Shown piece after piece: positions 1-5,060 of a DNA stretch of 5,060 bases. The DNA lies in assembly GCA_023247875.1 (NCBI GenBank), contig JAHFFQ010000113.1, forward strand, positions 1 to 5,060, in the 5' to 3' direction. Position 1 is the first letter of the stretch; each line of letters starts with the position of its first letter. Position numbers and translations under genes: made by a program. Under the pieces are notes generated by a model. That model did no database searches. It was not told the DNA's origin and saw only the letters and a list, made by a program, of their open reading frames with translations. Source of the DNA: Candidatus Omnitrophota bacterium (GTDB lineage: Bacteria; Omnitrophota; Gorgyraeia; Gygaellales; Profunditerraquicolaceae).

Positions 1-3000
1 GGGATAAAAGATAATTCAATATGTGTATGCTTAAGAGATTTGACCAGGTAGGCGTAAGATGTTCAACAAAGAACTGTTTTGCCGGGCCCAGGAAAGAATA
101 AATCCATTCCAGGGTCTCCACCGGTATGTTCAGCCCCAATGCCGCGCCGATCCCATGGCTTAGATATCCGGATAATACCGCTAAAATCACGCGCCATAAG
201 CCGAACTCTATATTACCGGCTCCTATAGGGAACATCAAAGTAGCGTCAAACCAAAGGTCGCCTAACCTCTGGAAGAACGTATATTCTTTGTTCTTTATTT
301 GATGGGCGATAGCGTTGATATGCATGGCTGCGTTATCTAATTTTAACTGGCCGTTTTCTCTTTTTCGCAGTAACTCGGCATTATCAAATGCGTATCTGCC
401 GAAGAAAAACACTACTACTTTCGCAAGGTAGTAAAGCGCTGCCAACGGAATGCCGACCAGCCTGATTAAAACCAACGCTAACCCCCGGCGCTCACCCGTG
501 AATCTTCTTAAAAACTCCGTGCTGTCGCGGTAGGCCTTAGATAATTCCTCTGCCAATGACTCCCCTGTCAGCCCTATCTTATCTATGAATCTTTTCGCCC
601 GCTGAAATTCCTCCTTTTTATTCTCCGGCGCTTTCTTGGAAATTCTCAGCAATTCACGGTACGTCCTGCGCAGCTCGGCAACCGTTAAATCATCTAAATT
701 CTGAATCTTTGTTTTTTCTTCCTCGGGGACGATCCTGCCTATTCCCTCTTTTAATGCCTCCTCCTTCAATAAATAAATATTGAGCCTGGTAAATCCACCC
801 TGATAATTCACGATCAACCCTACTATGAAACCGATGCTGAGAAAACCAAGGCTATAGGTAATTGGCATGGCAAGATACCAAGTCCCCATTACATAAGAAG
901 GAAGCAGGGGCATGAATATTGCCGCGGTTATGGTAAGGGCAGCTAACCCTAGAAGGGAACGGAAGGCGAATAATTTATGCAGGCCTTCCCTGTCTTTGAT
1001 GCTTCGCACAGCCAAGGATAATCCTGCGTATACAATAACTAAGGCAACAGCCGCAAAAGGAGAGGCAAGGATTGCGGCCTTGGCACAGATAAATTTATAG
1101 AATAAAGAATAAGCGGTATAAACAACGAGGAATATACAGAGTGGCAATGTTTTCTTAAGGAAATTGGTGAGGCTGCTTTTGCCTATAGAGGTATTTTCGG
1201 CGCTATTAACCGGGCTGTTTGCCTGCGGCCCCGCCCTTTCTAATCCTGCCATAGCTGCATATTGCGCATAGCCAATACCATGTTCTTTCCCGGACACCGA
1301 CTCCATCGCGCCCGCCCCAACAGGGCTTTCGGCAGAAACATAATTATTGAAATTTATTACCTTTCCGTTAATTATAGTTCCCACTGGAAGTATACCGAAT
1401 TGCCCACATTTCTTATAAATGAATATTTGGTCTAATCCGGGCACTCCCCGGTCAAGTAACAGCACGCCGCCGTTTCTGAGGGAATCCCCTAATACTTTTA
1501 CTTTGATTTCTATAACCGGTAATTCCTTGTCATTAACTACCGCGATAGCAAATATGAGGTCAAGTTTCCCCTTTTTAATTCCTACAGGTGTCAAATCAAA
1601 GCTATTTTGATAAGACTTTCTGTATGTAAGATTAGAGGGGATCCCTCCAAGGAAATCAACCGCTCTGATTATTTGCCCTTGAGAGAATAACTTGGCAAGT
1701 TTCCTCTCGTCTTCTTTGTTGATATTCAGTTCCCAGTACAAGACAAAATCACTCTTATCTTTTATCTTTATTTCTAATAAATAGCGTTTAGCCTCATCTT
1801 TCTCCAGGAGAACAAGTAAGTTCATTTCAGCTTCAATTTTCCCGCCGGACGGGAAATGCCTATTAAGCCACGACTCTACCCTCGCCTGAAGGCCGACTAT
1901 GTCACACCCCGCCCGTAACAACTGATCGCGGCTAATAATAATCACATCGTCTGGCTCAACTAAATCTATGGCATATATCGCTGTGCCTGGCAATATACGA
2001 GCTAATTCTATCGCATTTATATATGGCCATCCTGAACCAAAATCAGCCACATTAAACAAGTTATCTTTTTCCAGGAATCCTCTTAATTTATCGTTAATTA
2101 ATAAATCAATAATGCTGCGGTAACGTCCTGAGAAAGTAAGAATATGCTGTGGTCCAACGGGTTCCTCAAGGTCACCAGAAATGGCGTTTGTTAAGCCTCT
2201 GACTGCAGATGAACTTTGGGTCAGATTATTTCCTGCCCCCTCAACAGCTTGCTTTGACTCGCCAACATCTGCCTGTGTTCTGGCGCTGCGCACATACCTG
2301 ATTGCCCATACAATAGCTATACTAACTACTACTACCGGTATCGTAACCGGAACCATAGCCGCATAGTATAACCCTATGCTCGCCGCGACTGCTACGCTAA
2401 AGCCAATAGCCGCCACCACCGCGCCCAAGGGGCTTGAGCCATTCGCTTTTATTTCAGATTCAAGCACTTTAAATGGGACGGTCTTCGTCTCGATCTCGTC
2501 TTCGGATAAAGTATAGAAGAAATGCAATCTTTTACTTAAGAGCCGGTTATGCCCGCTGTCTAAGTTACCCTTGGTATCAAAATAGATCACCAAAACTCTT
2601 TTTCCAGGGAATTCATTGACAAACAATCTCTTGTTCCATAATATCTTGGTAGAGTAAATTCTCTCCCCTAGGCCTAAGATTTTTCCACCGTAGTTGACAG
2701 AAGAAAGTGCCCTTATAATAGCAGCTCTTTCATCCCTTTCTGGCTGGCGGCAGCCTTGGCCTTTATATATATTCACGGTATAATTAAGCCCGTCTTTCTT
2801 CACTACTAGCGCCTTAACTTCTTCTTTCTCTTTCTGCTCAGGAGTATTCCTATATGTTTTTTCAGTAATGCCTTTCTTGACCAACCAGCTTTTAATCTTT
2901 TCTAGCGGGATAACGTATGCCCGGTCATTATCATCAAGTTCGGAAGTCAATTCTTGTATTTCCCTGCTTAAAGATATGTAAGTTGGGAATAACGCCTCCG

Positions 3001-5060
3001 CAGTTGACTCCCTTAAATCATTCTCTATTAACTGCCAGCATGATTCTAATAGATCATCTTCCTTGCCCCGTACATAGGCTGTATCAAGAATATTAATATT
3101 TTCTTTAAAGTCCGGCAGGCCGCTGATCAAGGGCTTTATTTCATTCTCCAGGATGTCCCCGGCATACCCAAGCCTGTCTTCCTGTTTTGTGTTGGGGAAG
3201 GCGTGTCTTGCTATCCTTGATAAGGTAATTCTTGCCCCCTCCTTCTTCAAAGACCGGTAAGCGCTTATGAATTTTACTGCGTCATCTGTTAAGCCAAGCA
3301 TTTCCGTAAATTTAACAAGCTGTTTTAAGTCCTTTATCGAATTCACTACCGCCTCGTGGGAGGCTTCGATATGAGCGCCTATCTGTTCCAGGACAGCATT
3401 TAATCTATCGCCGTCGAAACAAAGCTTGACCAATCCTTTGAGAGAAGTTAACTTCCTGATGGCGGCGGCAATATCCCCGGAAGCTAGATCATCGTTGATG
3501 CTCTCTTGTAAAGCTGTTATTCTGCTTTTGTTTTCTTTAGCTCCGCCCCTGCCGAATTTAATTTCAAGGCGCAGGCCTAACACAACCGGCTCCACCGCGC
3601 CGTTCTTAAGGGGGCTCTCTGCGGATTCCTTGGGCTCAATCGTAAAATAGCCTTCCGTTCCTTTAATAACCAGTATCTGGTTATTTTCCGGGTTAACTCC
3701 GGGTATCAAGCGACGGATTAATGCCTGTGGTATTTCAATTACACCAAAATCTTCCACCTTGACCACCGAAAGCAATACCCCGGCGTTTTTATCCTCAACT
3801 ATGCGCCCGGTAACTATATCTATGCTTTCCGGATCAAAATGTTTCTTGCCATAGCTTGCCATTAATCTTTTCAGGCGGGTCGGGAATGTAACTACCGAAG
3901 AGTAGCATTCTATTACGTATTTCCTGCTGGTCCTGGATTCATCCAAGACCTCTCTTCCCAATAAAACAATCTTACTCTTATCTTTTGGCAGCTGAGAGGC
4001 AATTTCAGGAGGCAGCTGGACCTTGCCTCTTTCATACGGCCTTTCGAATCTCCCCATAAAGTACCCGTTTCCGGAATAAACAGGGCTGGCAACAGTATCG
4101 ACCGTTCCGCCTTTCCTGGGATCATATGGCTGCGCGGGTTCATGATCACCATCTGAAGGTGCCCGCTCTTTCTTTTGCTTCTTCTTGTCTTCCTCAGGAG
4201 TACTTTCGCGCCTAATCTTCTGCGTGGGGTCTATCGGAGAAACCGGTTTTATTGCCGGGCTTTCGGCGGCGGGGCAAGAGGAAGATCCACCCCTGTAATG
4301 ATCACGAACTAATTCATCCGTCTTTTCTTCCATATAGGGCAACACATTCTCTTTAATGAGCGGTTTCTCTCTCAAACTCCAAAGACAATAAATGTTTGTT
4401 ACCATGCCTTCAATTTCGGCACGGTATTTTTTAACAAAATCTCCGAATTGAGAAGGTATAGTTGGGATTGCTTGCTTGTTGGTATATTCTAAGGCAACTG
4501 AGATGAGTTTTTCCTCAAGTAAAGTATACTGAAGAACATGCAGCCATTCGTGCTTGCTGAATCTCTCGCCAAGAATAAGTAAAATAGGGTTAGCAAACAA
4601 GGAAACAAAAAATGGAGTAGCTAAGAACATAAATATCACAAAGGGCGCGCCGCCAAAAGGATTAAATGATTGGGAGAATAATCCTATGGCAACCAACAAA
4701 AATCCTGCTATTGCCATAGAAATACGTATTCCGCGGCCGTTTTCAGTTACGATTAACTTGCGCAGCCGGACCCCCTGAACAACTTCCCGTACAGTAGGCA
4801 CCCTCATCTGCAACCACAACGTAAACAAATGACTTACCGCATGAATAAAATTCCGGGATTGTAAAGACTCCTTTAACTCCTGAAACGCAATTCTGAACTG
4901 ACTAGTAATGGTATACCGCCTCTCTTCAATCTCTATGTGCATCCTTTCTTTTGCTTGACCCCTTACCCACGCTTTTAATTGGCCTAACGTCATGCCCCTC
5001 ATCGCTTCCCTTGCCTGCAATAACCAGCCGGTATCTTCGCCAATTGGGCTTTCGGCGGCC
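1..5060 (-). CDS. Internal fragment of a giant multidomain membrane protein, open at both ends
   Basis: The minus-strand frame with codons at 5059-5057 down to 4-2 contains 1686 sense codons and no stop. Neither a start nor a stop lies in the window, so this is an interior piece of a larger gene. In order it encodes a helical module with a transmembrane hairpin and an HEWLH motif (residues 7-263), a charged linker (264-332), an MraZ/AbrB-like domain (333-479), an unrecognised helical and then alpha/beta region (485-872), a second transmembrane hairpin (880-921), a methyltransferase-like domain (972-1240), a linker (1242-1296) and a polytopic membrane region (1297-1686). The modules are separated by AESP-type linkers. 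The overall function is unknown. Giant proteins of this style are known from Candidatus Omnitrophota, and I infer that source. The single reading frame is near certain; the domain names are tentative and based on motifs read by eye. Internal in-frame ATG codons exist, but without any stop they do not define separate genes. Confidence 0.97.
482..805 (-). other. Charged helical cytoplasmic segment within the membrane region
   Basis: Residues 1419-1526 are rich in Lys, Arg and Glu, with long amphipathic helices (around TVAELRRTYRELLRIS, 1459-1474, and GESLAEELSKAYRDS, 1499-1513). The segment ends in a basic cluster (RRFTGERRG) just before the next hydrophobic helix. It is probably cytoplasmic, possibly a short coiled coil. 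No family is recognised. Confidence 0.55.
806..1147 (-). other. Four-segment transmembrane cluster
   Basis: Residues 1305-1418 contain four hydrophobic helices. The segment between the second and third (RSIKDREGLHKLFAFR, 1352-1367) is strongly basic, and so is the region before the first, so both are predicted to be cytoplasmic. The loop between the third and fourth (LLPSYVMGTW) is uncharged and predicted to be external. The even number returns the chain to the cytoplasm. Confidence 0.7.
1172..1336 (-). other. Inter-module linker region beginning SAESPV
   Basis: Residues 1242-1296 begin SAESPVGAGAMES and contain a second boundary-type motif, NSPVNSAEN (1281-1289). They are rich in Gly, Ala, Ser and Asn, and probably unstructured. 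The linker connects the methyltransferase-like domain to the polytopic membrane region. The 11-mer gggctttcggc (plus strand 1323-1333) is shared with linkers at 4257 and 5046. Confidence 0.75.
1340..2146 (-). other. Class I SAM-dependent methyltransferase-like domain with a large insertion
   Basis: Residues 972-1240 begin with a helix around RYRSIIDLLI and then VADFGSGWPYINAIELA. VADFGSG (1004-1010) matches motif I, the glycine-rich SAM-binding loop (D1006, G1008, G1010). IYAIDLVEP (1028-1036) fits the second strand, whose acidic residue (D1032) contacts the SAM ribose. KLDLIFAIAVVN (1165-1176) resembles motif IV, and LRNGGVLLLDRG (1194-1205) the usual 'pGG-lll' strand 5. Between about 1061 and 1164 lie roughly 100 residues of extra alpha/beta sequence absent from the minimal fold. 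The third glycine of the motif I loop is replaced by W-P. The substrate cannot be predicted, and a non-catalytic SAM-binding relative is possible. The domain sits between membrane hairpin 2 and the SAESPV linker. Confidence 0.65.
2030..2050 (-). other. Methyltransferase motif I, VADFGSG
   Basis: Residues 1004-1010 follow the pattern hydrophobic-x-D-x-G-x-G that ends strand 1 of Rossmann-like methyltransferases and binds the SAM carboxypropyl and amino moiety. A helix (INAIELARIL) and then a strand ending in Asp (AIYAID) follow at the expected spacing, which supports the assignment over a chance match. Confidence 0.65.
2297..2422 (-). other. Transmembrane hairpin 2
   Basis: Residues 880-921 hold two adjacent hydrophobic segments of Ala, Val and Ile (about 880-901 and 904-920), separated by a small turn around AMVPVT. 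The following sequence is strongly basic (RYVRSAR at 921-927). Both ends are therefore predicted to be cytoplasmic, tethering the next, methyltransferase-like, domain to the inner face of the membrane. A polar, Ser/Gln/Asn-rich spacer (about 928-970) connects the two. Confidence 0.8.
2423..2440 (-). repeat. Inter-module linker, GSSPLG
   Basis: Residues 874-879 read GSSPLG. This is a variant of the AESP linker that keeps Ser-Pro followed by an aliphatic residue. It sits at the junction between the unrecognised alpha/beta region and the second transmembrane hairpin, the same kind of boundary position as the other copies. Confidence 0.6.
2444..2827 (-). other. Unrecognised alpha/beta region
   Basis: Residues 745-872 switch to a strand-rich pattern: VKALVVKK, NYTVNIYK, a helix around ERAAIIRALSSV, then ILWNKRLFVNEF, KRVLVIYFDTKG and RLHFFYTL. 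The alternation of hydrophobic and charged residues suggests a small soluble alpha/beta domain. It follows the helical region without an AESP linker, so the two may form one module (residues 485-872). No known motif is visible, and the function is unknown. Confidence 0.5.
2828..3553 (-). other. Unrecognised helical region
   Basis: Residues 503-744 are predominantly alpha-helical in pattern: regular heptad-like spacing of Leu, Ile and Val among many Lys, Glu and Asp residues, few glycines, and no transmembrane stretch. Successive amphipathic helices can be read around 508-545, 551-590, 593-620, 632-648, 667-690 and 718-732. The pattern is compatible with a helical-repeat or helical-bundle domain that binds other proteins. 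I see no catalytic signature and do not recognise a family. Confidence 0.6.
3608..3625 (-). repeat. Inter-module linker, SAESPL
   Basis: Residues 479-484 read SAESPL, followed by KNGAVEP. It marks the end of the MraZ-like domain, directly after its last predicted strand (YFTIEPKE). The protein motif matches the other linkers, but the DNA (gggggctctctgcgga on the plus strand) has diverged from the gggctttcggc form. Confidence 0.75.
3623..4063 (-). other. MraZ/SpoVT-AbrB-like double swapped-hairpin domain (tentative)
   Basis: Residues 333-479 carry two related halves. The first, about 336-400, has ERPYERGKVQLPPEIASQL and later VIECYSSVVTFPTRLKRLM. The second, about 431-479, has VEDFGVIEIPQALIRRL and later ILVIKGTEGYFTIEP. 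Both follow the AbrB/MraZ pattern: a beta strand, a (D/E)xxG-type turn, a strand ending in Pro, a short helix, then two strands with a 'y/f-x-i/l' edge. MraZ is a DNA-binding regulator of the division and cell-wall cluster with two such repeats in about 140-150 residues, and this region is about 147 residues long. The canonical DxxGR is degenerate here (YERGK and EDFGV), so DNA binding is doubtful and a scaffold or oligomerisation role is equally possible. The match is by eye. Confidence 0.5.
4064..4270 (-). other. Charged disordered linker between modules, starting AAESPA
   Basis: Residues 264-332 begin with AAESPA and contain further Ser-Pro boundary motifs, VSPI at 273-276 and ASPV at 324-327. 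Between them lies a low-complexity stretch rich in Lys, Glu, Arg and Pro (for example EEDKKKQKKER at 289-299). There is no hydrophobic core pattern, so it is probably an unstructured tether between the HEWLH module and the MraZ-like domain. The 14-mer shared with linker 1 lies at 4257-4270. Confidence 0.75.
4538..4552 (-). other. HEXXH zinc-metallopeptidase-type motif (HEWLH)
   Basis: Residues 170-174 read H-E-W-L-H in the context SKHEWLHVLQ. This fits the extended zincin consensus: uncharged residues at the variable positions and hydrophobic residues after the second histidine. In gluzincin peptidases the two histidines bind zinc, the first glutamate activates water, and a later helix supplies a glutamate ligand. 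Candidates here are E215 and E217 in AEIEGM, about 41-43 residues downstream. The motif is short and can arise by chance, so activity is inferred. Confidence 0.5.
4571..4729 (-). other. Transmembrane hairpin 1
   Basis: Residues 111-131 and 137-163 are two hydrophobic stretches joined by a short uncharged turn (around NPFGG). The preceding segment is basic (VRLRKL at 97-102, then R109 and R112) and the following one is charged (GERFSKHE). By the positive-inside rule both ends sit in the cytoplasm and the turn outside, placing the following HEWLH motif on the cytoplasmic side or at the membrane face. Confidence 0.75.
5042..5059 (-). repeat. Inter-module linker 1, AAESPI
   Basis: Residues 1-6 read AAESPI, followed by GEDTGW. 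This is the first visible copy of a linker that recurs between modules. The plus-strand 14-mer gggctttcggcggc (5046-5059) occurs identically at 4257-4270. Its position at the edge implies that another module of the same protein lies upstream, beyond base 5060. Confidence 0.85.

Larger units (their letters stand above)
2..1171 (-). other. Polytopic membrane region, running off the window
   Basis: Residues 1297-1686 begin with a basic patch (NFLKKT), then four hydrophobic segments at about 1304-1321, 1329-1351, 1367-1387 and 1394-1417. A charged helical segment follows (1419-1526). After it come a long hydrophobic stretch (about 1527-1554), an amphipathic section with AMHINAIAHQIKNKEY, and another hydrophobic segment (about 1622-1644). 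The last visible residues (HILNYLLS) are again apolar, so the region continues past base 1. I recognise no transporter, channel or enzyme family. The pattern fits a membrane anchor or an undescribed integral membrane module. Confidence 0.6.
4271..5041 (-). other. Module 1: helical membrane module with HEXXH motif
   Basis: Residues 7-263 form the first complete module between two AESP linkers. Residues 11-110 look mainly alpha-helical and are rich in charged and aromatic residues. They are followed by a transmembrane hairpin (about 111-131 and 137-163) and then by GERFSKHEWLHVLQ, which carries an HExxH zinc-peptidase signature at 170-174. A further helical stretch follows to about residue 255, including AEIEGM at 214-219, which could supply a third, glutamate zinc ligand. 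A membrane hairpin directly before HExxH recalls membrane-bound metallopeptidases such as the M48 group, but I cannot place it in a named family. It could be a membrane-anchored peptidase or a degenerate relative. Confidence 0.5.

Noticed and set aside
912..1100. Short plus-strand open frame of about 62 codons
   Set aside because: It is antisense to the polytopic membrane region, has no recognisable product, and is a shadow of the long minus-strand frame.
1419..1610. Short plus-strand open frame of about 63 codons
   Set aside because: It is antisense to the methyltransferase-like domain, and its composition shows no protein family pattern.
2181..2366. Plus-strand open frame of 61 codons with a hydrophobic, Thr/Ala-rich end that could pass for a small membrane protein
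   Set aside because: The hydrophobicity is the complement of transmembrane hairpin 2 (Val/Ala/Ile codons read in antisense), not evidence of a separate gene.
3426..3650. Short plus-strand open frame of about 74 codons
   Set aside because: It is antisense to the MraZ-like/helical junction and shows no recognisable product.
3913..4152. A 79-codon open frame on the minus strand starting MVIMNPRSH
   Set aside because: It lies in a different minus-strand frame and is wholly covered by the 1686-codon frame, which reads through here without a break. There is no sign of a frameshift.
4538..4552. Naming the HEWLH module as HtpX or another specific M48 peptidase
   Set aside because: Only the five-residue motif and a nearby membrane hairpin support it; the rest of the module does not match what I know of that family.
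4554..4778. Short plus-strand open frame of about 74 codons
   Set aside because: It is antisense to transmembrane hairpin 1; its Lys/Asn/Ile-rich translation reflects the complement of the coding strand.
1319..5059. The recurring gggctttcggc words as a CRISPR array, attachment site or insertion-sequence ends
   Set aside because: The spacing is irregular (from several hundred bases to kilobases), the copies stay in the same codon phase and encode the same peptide, and there are no inverted ends or duplicated flanks.
1..5060. Possibility that the window holds several adjacent genes with overlapping stops and starts
   Set aside because: No stop codon occurs anywhere in the frame, so no gene boundary is possible within the window on this strand.

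Overview
The window lies entirely inside one giant protein-coding gene on the minus strand. Reading from base 5059 down to base 2 there are 1686 consecutive sense codons with no stop. The frame is open at both edges, so neither the start nor the end of the gene is in view, and there is no intergenic space, promoter, terminator or RNA gene. The short open frames in the other five frames are shadows of this frame.

A very long, multidomain, partly membrane-embedded protein, whose modules are separated by a recurring Ala-Glu-Ser-Pro-Ile/Val/Leu linker, is what I associate with the giant genes of Candidatus Omnitrophota (PVC group). That assignment is an inference from gene style, moderate GC content and linker wording; no marker gene is present.

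Layout in the direction of translation (residue 1 = codon 5059-5057): (1) linker AAESPI at the upstream edge; (2) residues 7-263, a helical module with a transmembrane hairpin followed directly by an HEWLH zinc-metallopeptidase motif; (3) residues 264-332, a charged, disordered linker; (4) residues 333-479, a domain resembling the double AbrB-type fold of MraZ; (5) residues 480-872, an unrecognised helical region and then an unrecognised alpha/beta region, bracketed by SAESPL and GSSPLG; (6) residues 880-921, a second transmembrane hairpin; (7) residues 972-1240, a class I SAM-dependent methyltransferase-like domain with a large insertion; (8) residues 1242-1296, a linker starting SAESPV; (9) residues 1297-1686, a polytopic membrane region interrupted by a charged helical segment and running off the window.

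How the parts cooperate cannot be read from the sequence. The membrane segments appear in even numbers and their flanking charges place most soluble modules on the cytoplasmic side. The repeated linker marks module boundaries, and one module carries a protease-like motif. A membrane-tethered string of cytoplasmic modules, possibly processed proteolytically at its linkers, is a reasonable hypothesis but not a demonstrated one.
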